Counted from the stretch's first letter, positions 1 to 10,095 are shown. The stretch is 64,000 nucleotides of DNA from Saccharopolyspora hordei (GCF_013410345.1 NZ_JACCFJ010000001.1:5597501-5661500); one strand, 5' to 3'. Translations and numbers: made by a program. Notes: generated from the letters alone by a model not told the origin.

Positions 1-112
1 TCTTGATCAGTCAAGGCAAGCCCGGTGTGACGCTTGTTGCCAACACGTGAACGTCGGGCAGAACGGACCCAACGGGAGGCGCAACCGCGCCACCCGGGAC
101 GGCCTGGTCAGG

Positions 113-634
113 TCACTGGGCGGGCGGTGGTTTCATCGCGAGCTTGGCGAGGAGGTCCCGCCCCTGTTCGGCGTAGCGGGGTTGGGACAGGACGTCGTAA
201 CGGCCCGCGACCAGTTGGCTCGCCGAGGAGAAGTCGCGGCGGCCCCGGGTGGAGGCGTAGCCGACCGCGGCGAAGACCAGGCCGAACAGCACGCCCGCGC
301 CGAGGCCGGCCAGCACCGGGCCGAACCAGCTGCCCTGCGGGGTGAACATGCCCATGATCAGCCCGACCAGCAGCCCGAACCACGCGCCGGAGGCGGCACC
401 GCCGCCCAGCACCCGACCCCAGGTCAGCCGGCCGGTCACGCGCTCGACGAGCATGAGGTCCACGCCGACGATGGTCACCTCCTGCACCGGGAAGTCGCTG
501 TCCGCGAGGTAGTCGACCGCGCGCTGCGCCTCCTCGTAGGTGCTGTAGGAGCCGATCGGCCAGCCCGTCGGCGGGGTGGGGAGATTCGGTGTGCCCGGCG
601 TCGGCCGGCTCGCGCCGGTGAATGGGTTGGACAC
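113..634 (-). CDS. General stress protein 17M-like (YflT domain) membrane protein
   Basis: A 173-residue protein. Residues about 20-75 form a YflT-type fold (it begins IGSYSTYEEAQRAVDYLAD), found in general-stress proteins. Two hydrophobic glycine-rich segments follow (around GAWFGLLVGLIMGMF and GLGAGVLFGLVFAAVGY), so it is probably a small membrane protein with a cytosolic N-terminal domain. I chose the GTG at 634 because GGAGG lies 8 bases upstream (643-649 on the complementary strand); a longer reading to 778 adds low-complexity residues only. The 112 bases left of it show nothing I can name. Function beyond stress association is not known to me. Confidence 0.75.
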   Translation of the reverse strand: MSNPFTGASRPTPGTPNLPTPPTGWPIGSYSTYEEAQRAVDYLADSDFPVQEVTIVGVDLMLVERVTGRLTWGRVLGGGAASGAWFGLLVGLIMGMFTPQGSWFGPVLAGLGAGVLFGLVFAAVGYASTRGRRDFSSASQLVAGRYDVLSQPRYAEQGRDLLAKLAMKPPPAQ

Positions 635-784
635 CGCTGACACCTCCGTGGAACGTGCTGCCAAGGTCAGGGCCGGCGAGGCCGGGCGAGCCCGATTCCG
701 CCGCAATGTCCCTTCCACCATCAGGCTACCCTGCGGCGACCTCCCGGAGATCATGTCGGTCCAGCGCTCGGCCCGCATCCCCGA

Positions 785-1996
785 TCAGGTCCCCGCCTCC
801 CGGCGGACCACGGTGAGCGTCAGCGCCGCGCAGCCCAGGGCGGCCAGCGCCAGCAGCACGAAACCCCAGGTGTAGTGCCCGGCGGTGCCGTAGATCGCGC
901 CCATCACCAGCGGGGGGAAGAAGCCGCCGAGACCGCCCGCGGCCCCGACCAGCCCGGTCACCGCCCCCACGTGGTCCTTCGGGGCCAGCTCGGCGACGAG
1001 CGCGAACACCGCTCCCGAGCCGGCGCCCAGCACCGCGGCCAGCCCGAGGAAGGCGATCGTGCCGACCGGCACCAGCGGCGGTTCGACGGCGGCGAGCGCG
1101 GCGAGCAAGGCCGCCAGCGAGCACAGTCCGCCGAGGACGGTGGTCGGGTGCACCCGGTCGCACAGCCAACCACCGACGGGGCGGGCGATCACAGCCAGCA
1201 CCACGAACCCGGCGGTGCGCGTCGAGGCGTCCTCCACCGTGAGGTCGTAGCTGGTCTTCAGGTAGGTGGGCAGGTAGACGCTGAAGGCCACGAAGCCGCC
1301 GAAGGTCAGCGCGTAGAGCACCGACAGCTGCCAGGTCACGCCGAGCCGCAGGGCCTCGACGGTCCGACTGGAGGTCGACCCCGAAGGCGGCGTCCGGTCA
1401 GCTGGGTCGCGCAGCAGCGCCCAGGACAGCGCCGCCGCCACGACCAGCGCCGCCGCCACGACCAGGAACGGGGCGAGCTCGCCGGACGCGCTGGCCAGCG
1501 GCAGCGTCGTGAAGGTCGCGATGGCGGTGCCGCCGGTGCCGACGCCGAACACGCCGAGCGCCATGCCGCGCTGGGCCGACGGGAACCAGCCGCTGACCGC
1601 CGGGACCCCGACCGCGAAGGTCGTCCCGCCGAGGCCGAGCAGCACCCCGCCGAGCAGCAGCACCGGCAGCGAGTCCGGGAACAGCCCGACCAGCAGCACA
1701 GGGATGGTCGTCAGCAGGCTCAGCGCCGTGAACATCGACCGCGCGCCCCAGCGGTCGGTCAGCGAGCCGACCGGGATGCGGCCGATCGAACCGATGATCA
1801 CCGGCAGCGCCACCAGCACCGACTGGGTGAACGGGGCCAGGCCGAGCCGCTGTCCGATGCCGGGCGCGAGCGGGGCGAGCAACGCCCACGCCCAGAAGTT
1901 GACCGTGAACGCGATCGTGCAGACCGCCAGCACGACCCACTTGCGTGCGTTCGCCGCTGCGCGGCGGAGGTGGATGGGCGCGGGATGACTGACCAC
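785..1996 (-). CDS. narK: Nitrate/nitrite MFS transporter NarK
   Basis: A 403-residue major facilitator protein with about twelve hydrophobic segments, moving nitrate in and/or nitrite out across the cytoplasmic membrane. Signature features are the glycine-rich nitrate motif GLVGAAGGLGGFFPP in the C-terminal half and the loop motif DRWGARSMF after the second helix. It is transcribed away from narGHJI across a shared 225-bp region, the usual arrangement for supplying the membrane nitrate reductase. The start is uncertain: GTG at 1996 has GAGG about 9 bases upstream, but other in-frame GTGs lie just upstream. Longer readings run antisense into narG and are artefacts. Confidence 0.9.
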   Translation of the reverse strand: MVSHPAPIHLRRAAANARKWVVLAVCTIAFTVNFWAWALLAPLAPGIGQRLGLAPFTQSVLVALPVIIGSIGRIPVGSLTDRWGARSMFTALSLLTTIPVLLVGLFPDSLPVLLLGGVLLGLGGTTFAVGVPAVSGWFPSAQRGMALGVFGVGTGGTAIATFTTLPLASASGELAPFLVVAAALVVAAALSWALLRDPADRTPPSGSTSSRTVEALRLGVTWQLSVLYALTFGGFVAFSVYLPTYLKTSYDLTVEDASTRTAGFVVLAVIARPVGGWLCDRVHPTTVLGGLCSLAALLAALAAVEPPLVPVGTIAFLGLAAVLGAGSGAVFALVAELAPKDHVGAVTGLVGAAGGLGGFFPPLVMGAIYGTAGHYTWGFVLLALAALGCAALTLTVVRREAGT

Positions 1997-2221
1997 AACG
2001 ACCACCTCGACTTCGGCGTGCGCGTCGGGCGATGACACGCGAACCGCGGCTCGGCGAGCACGGGTGGTGGCGGTTCCGCGCGGAGCCGCTGCGGCGCCGG
2101 CCCGAGTTGCGGGTCGCGCTGGTCTGCCCAATCGTCGAGTGTGCAGGCCACGGTCGCGCGCGGCGAATCGGAGCACGGGAACAGCGGTCACTGCCCGGCG
2201 ACTCACCAAGGAGCCCGGCTC

Positions 2222-5200
2222 ATGGCGAAACGAGCAGACGCGGGACTCGACGGCCCGGTCGCCGAGCTCCTGCTGCGCACCCGCAAGCTGCTGACCCCGG
2301 ACCAGGTCTCGGCCGACCTGCGCAGCCTCGAGCTGGCCGGCGGCCGCGAGGGCGACGCCTTCTACCGGGACCGCTGGAGCCACGACAAGGTCGTGCGCTC
2401 CACGCACGGCGTGAACTGCACCGGCTCCTGCTCGTGGCAGGTCTACGTCAAGGACGGCGTGATCACCTGGGAGGTCCAGCAGACCGACTACCCGTCGGTG
2501 GGGCCGGATTCCCCGGAGTACGAACCGCGCGGCTGCCCGCGCGGGGCCGCGTTCTCCTGGTACACCTACTCGCCCACCCGGTTGCGCTACCCGTACGCGC
2601 GCGGGGTGCTCGTCGAGATGTACCGCCGCGCGAAGGCCGCCACCGGTGACCCGGTGCGCGCCTGGGCGTCCATCGTGGACGACCCGGGATCGCGGCGGCG
2701 CTACCAGCGGGCGCGCGGCAAGGGCGGGCTCGTGCGGGTCTCCTGGGACGAGGCGCTGGAGATGGTCGCCGCCGCCCACGTGCACACCATCAAGCGGTAC
2801 GGGCCGGACCGGATCGCCGGGTTCTCCCCCATCCCGGCGATGTCGATGGTCTCGCACGCCGTGGGCTCCCGGTTCCTGTCGTTGATCGGCGGCACCATGC
2901 TGTCCTTCTACGACTGGTACGCCGACCTGCCGGTGGCCTCACCGCAGGTGTTCGGCGACCAGACCGACGTGCCCGAGTCCGCCGACTGGTGGAACGCCGC
3001 CTACCTCGTGATGTGGGGCTCCAACGTCCCCGTCACCCGCACCCCGGACGCGCACTTCATGGCCGAGGCCCGCTACCGCGGGCAGAAGGTCGTGGTGGTC
3101 TCCCCCGACTACGCCGACAACGTCAAGTTCGCCGACACCTGGCTGTCGCCGCACCCGGGCACCGACGGCGCGCTGGCGATGGCGATGGGGCACGTGATCC
3201 TGCGGGACTGCTACGTGCAGCGGCAGTCCCCGCGCTTCGCCGACTACGCCCGCCGCTACACCGACCTGCCGTTCCTGGTCGCGCTGCGCGACACCGGCCA
3301 CGGGCTGGTGCCGGACAAGTTCGTCACCGCCGCCGACCTCGGCGCGCCCGGCGCGCACGACCGCTTCAAACCGGTCCTGGTGGACGAGCACACCGGTCGT
3401 GCGCACGTGCCGAACGGAAGCCTGGGCTTCCGCTTCGACCCGGCGGGCGATGGGCGGTGGAACCTCGACCTCGGAGAGGTCCGGCCGCAGCTGAGCTTGC
3501 TGGACCACGCCGCCGCCCAGGCCGTCACCGTGGAGCTCCCGCGGTTCGACGTGCCCGACGACCGCCGCGCCCGGCTGCGCCGGGGCGTGCCGGCGATCCG
3601 GCTCGGTGGCCGACTGGTGACCACGGTGTTCGACCTGGTGCTGGCGAACTACGGCGTGGGGCGGCCGGGGCTGCCCGGTGAGTGGCCGCGCGGCCTGGAC
3701 GACCCGCGACCGCACACCCCGGCCTGGCAGGAGGAGATCACCGGGGTGCCCGCCGCGCAGGCCATCCGGGTGGCCCGCGAGTTCGCCCGCAACGCCGAGG
3801 AGTCCGGCGGACGGTCGATGATCCTGATGGGCGCGGGCACCAACCACTGGTTCCACTCCGACACGATCTACCGCGCGTTCCTGGCGTTGGTGACGTTGAC
3901 CGGGTGCCAGGGCGTCAACGGTGGCGGCTGGGCGCACTACGTCGGGCAGGAGAAGTGCCGCCCGGTCACCGGTTGGGCGCAGCTGGCCGGAGCGCTGGAC
4001 TGGTCGCGCCCGCCGCGCCAGATGATCGGCACCGCGTTCTGGTACCTGGCCACCGACCAGTGGCGCTACGACGCGCTCGGCGCCGAGGAGCTGGTCCACC
4101 CGCTCGGCCCGGGGACGCTGCGGGGCATGACGATGGCCGACTGCATCGCGCAGTCGGCGCGACTGGGTTGGATGCCCTCGTACCCGACGTTCGACCGCAA
4201 TCCGCTCGACCTGGTCGACGAAGCCCGCTCGGCCGGGGTGGACCCGGCCGAGCACGTCATCACCGAGCTCCGCGCCGGGCGGCTGCGGTTCGCCTGCACC
4301 GACCCGGACGACGAGGCGAACTGGCCGCGGATCGTCACCACGTGGCGGACGAACCTGCTGGGTTCCTCAGCGAAGGGCAACGAGTACTTCCTGAAGCACC
4401 TGCTGGGCACCGATTCGGCCGTGCGGGCCGAGGAGGCCCCGCCCGAGCAGCGCCCGCGCGACGTGCACTGGCACCCGCGCGCCCCGGAGGGCAAGCTGGA
4501 CCTGCTGTTGTCGCTGGACTTCCGCATGACCAGCACGGGCCTGTTCAGTGACGTGCTGCTGCCCGCCGCGACCTGGTACGAGAAGCACGACCTGTCGTCC
4601 ACCGACATGCACCCGTTCGTGCACGCCTTCACCCCGGCCATCGCGCCACCGTGGGAGACCCGCAGCGACTTCGACGCCTTCCACGCGATCGCCCGGAAGT
4701 TCTCCGAACTCGCCGCGACGCACCTCGGAGTGCGCGAGGACCTGGTCGCTGCACCCCTGCTGCACGACACGCCGGACGAGCTCGCCACCCCGGGCGGTGT
4801 GGTGCGCGACTGGGCCCGCGACGAGGTCGAGCCGGTGCCGGGCGTGACGATGCCGAAGCTGGTGGTCGTCGAGCGGGACTACCCGGCGGTGGCGGCGAAG
4901 ATGGCGGCACTGGGCCCGTTGGTGGAGCAGCTGGGCGTCGGTGTCAAGGGGTGGCACGTCGTCCCGGACCAGGAGGTCGAGCGGCTGAGGCGCCAGAACG
5001 GAGTGCTGCGCGGTGGAGTGGCGGACGGCCGCCCGTCACTGGCGCGGGACGTGCACGCCTGCGAGGCGGTCCTCGCGCTGTCAGGCACCACCAACGGCCG
5101 GATCGCGGTGGCGGGGTTCCGGGACCTCGAGCAGCGCACCGGGGTGCGGTTGGCCGACCTGGCGCAGGACGCCGAGGGCAGGACGATCACCTTCGCCGAC

Positions 5201-5902
5201 ACCCAAGCCCGCCCGGTCCCGGTGATCACCTCGCCGGAGTGGAGCGGCAGCGAGCACGGCGGGCGGCGCTACAGCGCCTTCGTGGTCAACGTCGAACGCC
5301 TCAAGCCCTGGCACACCCTGACCGGCCGCCAGCACTTCTACCTCGACCACGACTGGGTGGCCGACCTCGGCGAGGGCTTGCCCGTCTACCGGCCGCCGCT
5401 GAACATCCACCGGCTGTTCGGCGAGCCGGAAGACCCCGGCGGCGCGGCGGTGTCGGTGCGCTACCTGACCCCGCACTCGAAGTGGTCGATCCACTCCGAG
5501 TACCAGGACAACCTGCTGATGCTGTCGCTCTCGCGCGGCGGCCCGGACCTGTGGCTGAGCCCGGCCGACGCGGAGCGGATCGGCGTGCGCGACAACGACT
5601 GGGTGGAGGCGGTCAACCGCAACGGCGTGGTGGTGGCGCGAGCGGTGGTGTCGCAGAAGATGCCGCCCGGCACGGTCTACGTGCACCACGCCAAGGACCG
5701 CGTGGTGGACGTGCCGAAGTCGGAGGTCTCCGGGCTGCGCGGCGGGGTCCACAACTCGCTGACCCGGCTGTTGATCAAGCCCACCCACCTCGTCGGCGGC
5801 TACGCCCAGCTGTCGTTCGCCTTCAACTACCTGGGCCCGACCGGGAACCAGCGCGACGAGATCACCGTGGTCCGCCGCCGCAGCCAGGAGGTCGAGTACT
5901 GA
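2222..5902 (+). CDS. narG: Respiratory nitrate reductase alpha subunit NarG
   Basis: The 1226-residue catalytic subunit reduces nitrate to nitrite at a Mo-bis-MGD centre, facing the cytoplasm and bound to NarHI. The N-terminal [4Fe-4S] (FS0) ligands are visible as H62, C66, C70 and C105 (HGVNCTGSC then GCPRG), with the same spacing as E. coli NarG. The Mo-ligand aspartate is in FYDWYADLP (D231). Length is close to the usual 1230-1250. ATG 2222 is preceded by AAGGAG at 2208-2213. The stop overlaps the narH start (TGATG), so the two are translationally coupled. Confidence 0.97.
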   Translation: MAKRADAGLDGPVAELLLRTRKLLTPDQVSADLRSLELAGGREGDAFYRDRWSHDKVVRSTHGVNCTGSCSWQVYVKDGVITWEVQQTDYPSVGPDSPEYEPRGCPRGAAFSWYTYSPTRLRYPYARGVLVEMYRRAKAATGDPVRAWASIVDDPGSRRRYQRARGKGGLVRVSWDEALEMVAAAHVHTIKRYGPDRIAGFSPIPAMSMVSHAVGSRFLSLIGGTMLSFYDWYADLPVASPQVFGDQTDVPESADWWNAAYLVMWGSNVPVTRTPDAHFMAEARYRGQKVVVVSPDYADNVKFADTWLSPHPGTDGALAMAMGHVILRDCYVQRQSPRFADYARRYTDLPFLVALRDTGHGLVPDKFVTAADLGAPGAHDRFKPVLVDEHTGRAHVPNGSLGFRFDPAGDGRWNLDLGEVRPQLSLLDHAAAQAVTVELPRFDVPDDRRARLRRGVPAIRLGGRLVTTVFDLVLANYGVGRPGLPGEWPRGLDDPRPHTPAWQEEITGVPAAQAIRVAREFARNAEESGGRSMILMGAGTNHWFHSDTIYRAFLALVTLTGCQGVNGGGWAHYVGQEKCRPVTGWAQLAGALDWSRPPRQMIGTAFWYLATDQWRYDALGAEELVHPLGPGTLRGMTMADCIAQSARLGWMPSYPTFDRNPLDLVDEARSAGVDPAEHVITELRAGRLRFACTDPDDEANWPRIVTTWRTNLLGSSAKGNEYFLKHLLGTDSAVRAEEAPPEQRPRDVHWHPRAPEGKLDLLLSLDFRMTSTGLFSDVLLPAATWYEKHDLSSTDMHPFVHAFTPAIAPPWETRSDFDAFHAIARKFSELAATHLGVREDLVAAPLLHDTPDELATPGGVVRDWARDEVEPVPGVTMPKLVVVERDYPAVAAKMAALGPLVEQLGVGVKGWHVVPDQEVERLRRQNGVLRGGVADGRPSLARDVHACEAVLALSGTTNGRIAVAGFRDLEQRTGVRLADLAQDAEGRTITFADTQARPVPVITSPEWSGSEHGGRRYSAFVVNVERLKPWHTLTGRQHFYLDHDWVADLGEGLPVYRPPLNIHRLFGEPEDPGGAAVSVRYLTPHSKWSIHSEYQDNLLMLSLSRGGPDLWLSPADAERIGVRDNDWVEAVNRNGVVVARAVVSQKMPPGTVYVHHAKDRVVDVPKSEVSGLRGGVHNSLTRLLIKPTHLVGGYAQLSFAFNYLGPTGNQRDEITVVRRRSQEVEY

Positions 5903-7548
5903 TGCGCGTGATGGCCCAGCTCGCCATGGTGATGAACCTGGACAAGTGCATCGGCTGCCACACCTGCTCGGTCACCTGCAAGCAGGCGTGGACCAACCGC
6001 GCCGGCGTCGAGTACGTGTGGTTCAACAACGTGGAGACCCGCCCGGGGCAGGGGTACCCGCGCACCTACGAGGACCAGGAGAAGTGGCGCGGTGGGTGGC
6101 GGCTGCGCGGTGGCCGGTTGACGTTGCGGGCCGGAGGCCGGTTCAAGCGGCTCCTGTCGTTGTTCGCGAACCCGAAGCTGCCCGCCATCCAGGACTACTA
6201 CGAGCCCTGGACCTACGACTACGACGACCTGATCTCCGCACCCGCGGGTGACCACGTCCCGGTGGCCCGGCCGAGGTCGCTGATCTCCGGTGAGCCGACG
6301 CGGATCTCCTGGAGCGCGAACTGGGACGACAGCCTGGCGGGCGCGCCCGAGCTCACCCAGCAGGACCCGGTGCTGCAGCGGGTGTCCGACGAGGTCCGGC
6401 AGTCCTTCGAAGAAACGTTCATGTTCTTCCTGCCGCGGATCTGCGAACACTGCCTGAACCCGTCCTGCGTCGCCTCCTGTCCCTCGGGTGCGATGTACAA
6501 GCGCACCGAGGACGGGATCGTGCTGGTCGACCAGGACCAGTGCCGCGGCTGGCGGATGTGCGTCACCGGGTGCCCGTACAAGAAGGTCTACTTCAACCAC
6601 CGCACCGGCAAGGCCGAGAAGTGCACGCTGTGCTACCCGCGGATGGAGGTCGGGTTGCCGACGGTGTGCTCGGAGACCTGCGTCGGGCGGCTGCGCTACC
6701 TCGGCGTGGTGCTCTACGACGCCGACCGCGTGCTCCCGGCGGCCTCGGTGCCCGACGAGCGCGACCTGTACCCGGCGCAGCTGGACGTGCTGCTCGACCC
6801 GGACGATCCGGAGGTGGTGGCCGCCGCACGGCGTGCCGGCATCCCCGCGGACTGGATCGAGGCCGCGCAGCGCTCCCCGGTCCACGCGCTGATCAAGGAC
6901 TTCCGGATCGCCCTCCCGCTGCACCCGGAGTTCCGCACGCTACCGATGGTCTGGTACGTCCCGCCGTTGTCACCGGTGGTGGACAAGCTGGTCGAGACCG
7001 GGCACGACGGCGAGGACGTGGGCAACTTGTTCGGCGCCATCGACGCGCTGCGCATCCCGGTGGAGTACCTGGCCGAACTGTTCACCGCGGGGGACCCCCG
7101 GCCGGTCGTCACATCGCTGCGCAAGCTCGGCGCGATGCGCGCCTACATGCGCGACATCAACCTCGGGCGACCACCGGACCCGGCCGTCCCGGAGGCTGCC
7201 GGGCTGGACGTGCCGCAGGTGGAGCGGATGTACCGGCTGCTGGCGCTGGCGAAGTACGAGGAGCGCTACGTCATCCCGCAGGCGCACGCCGAACTCGCCG
7301 GGCAGCTGGACGAACCCGGCTGCTCGTTGGACTACGAGGGCGGACCGGGCATGTACGAGTCCGGGCCGTTCGGCGAGACCTCCGGGGCGCCCGTGCCGGT
7401 GGCCGTGGAGAACTTCCACCTGCTCCGGCAGCGGCAGAACGCGGTGCACTTCATCGCGCCGGACGGCTCGCGTCGGGTGAACCTGCTCAACTGGGACGGC
7501 CGTGGCACTCCCGAGGGCCTGTTCCCGCGGGACGACGAGGCCGACTGA
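5902..7548 (+). CDS. narH: Respiratory nitrate reductase beta subunit NarH
   Basis: A 548-residue iron-sulfur subunit that passes electrons from NarI haem to NarG. Four cysteine clusters can be read: CIGCHTCSVTC near the N terminus (C16, C19, C22, C26), CEHCLNPSCVASCP, CRGWRMCVTGCPYKK, and CTLCYPR with a later CSETC. In the third cluster a tryptophan replaces one cysteine, as expected for the [3Fe-4S] centre of this family. The start overlaps the narG stop and the stop overlaps the narJ start, so expression should be coupled and stoichiometric. Confidence 0.97.
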   Translation: MRVMAQLAMVMNLDKCIGCHTCSVTCKQAWTNRAGVEYVWFNNVETRPGQGYPRTYEDQEKWRGGWRLRGGRLTLRAGGRFKRLLSLFANPKLPAIQDYYEPWTYDYDDLISAPAGDHVPVARPRSLISGEPTRISWSANWDDSLAGAPELTQQDPVLQRVSDEVRQSFEETFMFFLPRICEHCLNPSCVASCPSGAMYKRTEDGIVLVDQDQCRGWRMCVTGCPYKKVYFNHRTGKAEKCTLCYPRMEVGLPTVCSETCVGRLRYLGVVLYDADRVLPAASVPDERDLYPAQLDVLLDPDDPEVVAAARRAGIPADWIEAAQRSPVHALIKDFRIALPLHPEFRTLPMVWYVPPLSPVVDKLVETGHDGEDVGNLFGAIDALRIPVEYLAELFTAGDPRPVVTSLRKLGAMRAYMRDINLGRPPDPAVPEAAGLDVPQVERMYRLLALAKYEERYVIPQAHAELAGQLDEPGCSLDYEGGPGMYESGPFGETSGAPVPVAVENFHLLRQRQNAVHFIAPDGSRRVNLLNWDGRGTPEGLFPRDDEAD

Positions 7549-8168
7549 TGTCCTTCGACCGAGCCCGCGCGCTCACCCACCGGATCGCCGCGTTCCTGCT
7601 GGCCTACCCCGACGAGGAGTTGCTCGGCCGGCTGCCGCTGCTGCGCACCGGGTGCGCAGCGCTCCCGGCTCCGCAACGGGACCCGCTGCTGGAGCTGGTG
7701 CACCACCTGGAGACGGTGCCGTTGCTGGCCGCGCAGCAGCACTACGTCGAGACCTTCGACCTGCGCCGCCGCTGCTGCCAGTACCTGAGCTACTGGACGA
7801 CCGGCGACACCCGCAACCGCGGCCGGGCGATCGTGGACTTCAAGCGGATCTACCGGTCGGCGGGCGTGCTGCCGCCGGAGGACGAGCTGCCGGACCACCT
7901 CACCGTCGTGCTGGAGTTCGCCGCCACCACAGACCAGGAGCGCGGCACCGCCCTGCTCCTCGACCACCACGCCGGGCTCACCCTGCTCGCCGAGGCCCTG
8001 CGCGACCAGGGCTCGGTGTACGCGCGCGGCGTCGAGGCGGTGCTGACGACGCTGCCCGCGCCGACCCCGGAAGCCCTGCGCGCGGCCAAGCGCCTCGCCG
8101 CGACCGGCCCACCGCAGGAGTTCGTGGGGATGACTGGTCCGCTGCGACCGTTCGGAGGTCCGCGATGA
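7548..8168 (+). CDS. narJ: Nitrate reductase delta chain, assembly chaperone NarJ
   Basis: A 206-residue helical protein of the NarJ/TorD chaperone family. It binds apo-NarG and assists Mo-cofactor insertion and membrane docking but is not part of the final enzyme. The conserved core YVETFDLRRRCCQYLSYW is near residues 65-85, with a NRGRAIVDFKRIYR-type stretch after it. Its ATG overlaps the narH stop (TGATG), and its stop overlaps narI (ATGA). Length and position are typical. Confidence 0.95.
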   Translation: MSFDRARALTHRIAAFLLAYPDEELLGRLPLLRTGCAALPAPQRDPLLELVHHLETVPLLAAQQHYVETFDLRRRCCQYLSYWTTGDTRNRGRAIVDFKRIYRSAGVLPPEDELPDHLTVVLEFAATTDQERGTALLLDHHAGLTLLAEALRDQGSVYARGVEAVLTTLPAPTPEALRAAKRLAATGPPQEFVGMTGPLRPFGGPR

Positions 8169-8956
8169 GCACCTGGGACGTGCTGCTGTGGGGGGCCGCG
8201 CCGTACGTGACGATCGCGGTGCTGGTGGTCGGTTCGCTGTGGCGCTGGCGCTACGACCGGTTCGGCTGGACCACCCGCTCGTCGCAGCTGTACGAGTCGC
8301 GGCTGCTGCGGCTGGCCAGCCCGCTGTTCCACTTCGGACTGCTGGTGGTGATCGTCGGGCACGTCGTGGGACTGCTGGTCCCGGCGTCGTGGACCGACGC
8401 GCTGGGGGTGTCCGAGCAGCTCTACCACCTGGTCGCGGTCGGGTTGGGCGCGCTGGCCGGGGTGTGCACGCTGGTCGGCGTGGCGCTGCTGGTCTACCGG
8501 CGTCGCCGCACCGGACCGGTGTTCTCCGCGACCACGGTGAACGACAAGGCGATGTACCTGGTGCTGGTCGGCGCGATCCTGCTCGGGCTGCTGACGACCG
8601 TGCTGGCCAACGGCGTGGCCGGGGGCTACGACTACCGGGCCACCGTCTCCCCCTGGTTCCGCAGCGTCTTCGTGCTGCAGCCGGACGTGGCGCTGATGGT
8701 GGACGTGCCGTGGTCGTTCAAGGCGCACGTGCTGGTCGGGATGCTGCTGTTCGCCCTGTTCCCCTTCACCCGGCTGGTGCACGCGTTGAGCGGGTTCGCG
8801 GCGGTGCGGTACCTGTTCCGCCCGTACGTCGTCTACCGCAGTCGCCCCGCCACCCGCACCCGACGCGGCTGGGAACCGGTGGACGTGCCGGTGGAGCGCA
8901 GGGGCGCGCGCGGCACGTCGCGCCCCGCGCGCAGGCGGAGGAGCAGGGCTGCCTGA
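8165..8956 (+). CDS. narI: Respiratory nitrate reductase gamma subunit NarI (cytochrome b)
   Basis: A 263-residue integral membrane protein with five hydrophobic segments. It takes electrons from menaquinol through two b haems and hands them to NarH. Histidines suitable as haem ligands lie in FHFGLLVVIVGHVVGLL and in KAHVLVGMLLFALFPFTRLVH. The basic C-terminal tail is cytoplasmic. The start overlaps the narJ stop by ATGA. It is the last gene of the operon. The 284 bases that follow (8957-9240) hold no gene I can support, and no clear terminator hairpin stood out. Confidence 0.95.
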   Translation: MSTWDVLLWGAAPYVTIAVLVVGSLWRWRYDRFGWTTRSSQLYESRLLRLASPLFHFGLLVVIVGHVVGLLVPASWTDALGVSEQLYHLVAVGLGALAGVCTLVGVALLVYRRRRTGPVFSATTVNDKAMYLVLVGAILLGLLTTVLANGVAGGYDYRATVSPWFRSVFVLQPDVALMVDVPWSFKAHVLVGMLLFALFPFTRLVHALSGFAAVRYLFRPYVVYRSRPATRTRRGWEPVDVPVERRGARGTSRPARRRRSRAA

Positions 8957-9227
8957 CTCCGCGTGAGCCCGGCGTGACCGAACGCGTTCCACGCTGTCCC
9001 CCGAGCAGCAGGGGTTCCCGTGCGAGCACCAGGTGTGGGCGTTGACCACCCACGGCAGCGTCCGGTCGGTGCCCCTCCCACGTGGACCGCGTCGTCCCGT
9101 GCTCGTGGCGGTGCGGCTCCGGTTCGTGTTGCGGCGGAGACGGCGCCCCGGTGCGGCGGTAGCGGATGGCAGCCGACCGACTCAACTCGGCCCGAGCTCG
9201 CGATCCGGCAGGATCGTGTCGTTCGGC

Positions 9228-9233
9228 TAGGGT
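9228..9233 (+). promoter_or_regulatory. Leaderless -10 box of the spermidine-synthase-like gene
   Basis: TAGGGT lies seven bases before the GTG at 9241 and no Shine-Dalgarno sequence is present, so transcription and translation probably start together. The same arrangement recurs in front of many genes of the window. Confidence 0.5.
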
Positions 9234-9240
9234 CGCGGGG

Positions 9241-10095
9241 GTGAGCTGCGTGGGGCGGGAGCGCATCGAGCGCGCGGTCCGGTTCGGGGAGGCCGGGCTG
9301 GTGCCCGACCCGCACCGGGAGGCGGGGTGGACCGTCGTCGTCGACGGCGTCTCCCAGTCCTTCGTGGACCTCGACGACCCCACCTACCTGAAGTTCCCCT
9401 ACGTCGCCTGGATCGGGCAGGCGATCGACCGGCACTGGCCGGCCGGGGCCGCCGTCTCGGCGACCTACCTCGGCGGCGCCGGGTGCACGCTGCCCCGCTA
9501 CGTCGCCGCCACCCGCCCCGGCTCCCGGCAGGTCGTCTTCGAGCTCGACGCGCCCCTGGTGGAGCTGGTGCGCGAGCACCTGGCGCTGGACGCGGTGCCG
9601 GGGCTGGAGGTGCGCGTGCAGGACGGGCGCGCGGGCGTGCGAGCGGCCCCGGACGGCTCCACCGACCTGCTGGTGCTCGACGTCTTCCGCGCCGGGAGCG
9701 TGGCCACCGAGCTGGCCACCGTCGAGTTCCTCACCGACGTCGCGCGCGTGCTGCGCCCCGGCGGCCTGTTCGCGGCCAACGCCTGGGACGGCGGGGAGCT
9801 GGCGTTCGCGCGGCGCGCGATCGCCTCGGTCGGCGCGGTGTTCCCGCACGTCCTGGTCCTCGCCGAGCCCGGGGTGCTGCTCCGCACCCGCGCGGGCAAC
9901 GTCGTGGTCGTCGCCTCCACCCGCGCGCTGCCGAAGGCTGACCTCGAGGCGTGGGGCGCCGCCGCGGCGAACCGGATGTCCTGCCTCACCCCGCGGCAGG
10001 CCGCCGCCGTCGTCGGGGCGGCGGAGCCGATCACCGAGGCCGCCCCGCACACCGCACCGGTACCGCAGGTCCGGCGCGAAGGCGAACCCCGCTAG
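9241..10095 (+). CDS. Spermidine synthase-like class I methyltransferase fold protein
   Basis: A 284-residue cytosolic protein. The SAM/dcSAM-binding region is visible as YLGGAGCTLPRYVAATRPG followed by an acidic strand end (VVFELDAP). A second motif, STDLLVLDVFRAG, and the late strand ARVLRPGGLFAANAWDGG complete a Rossmann-like methyltransferase core. It resembles the actinobacterial fused-MFS/spermidine-synthase proteins without the membrane part, so true polyamine synthase activity is doubtful. GTG 9241 looks leaderless. Its stop TAG overlaps, on CTAG, the stop of the convergent patatin gene. Confidence 0.75.
   Translation: MSCVGRERIERAVRFGEAGLVPDPHREAGWTVVVDGVSQSFVDLDDPTYLKFPYVAWIGQAIDRHWPAGAAVSATYLGGAGCTLPRYVAATRPGSRQVVFELDAPLVELVREHLALDAVPGLEVRVQDGRAGVRAAPDGSTDLLVLDVFRAGSVATELATVEFLTDVARVLRPGGLFAANAWDGGELAFARRAIASVGAVFPHVLVLAEPGVLLRTRAGNVVVVASTRALPKADLEAWGAAAANRMSCLTPRQAAAVVGAAEPITEAAPHTAPVPQVRREGEPR

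Noticed and set aside
785-2857. NarK extended to 690 residues
   Set aside because: The extra N terminus is antisense to narG and has no membrane or signal character.
9033-9230. 65-codon ORF between narI and the spermidine-synthase-like gene
   Set aside because: No ribosome site, basic low-complexity end, and no family recognised. Possible but not supportable.
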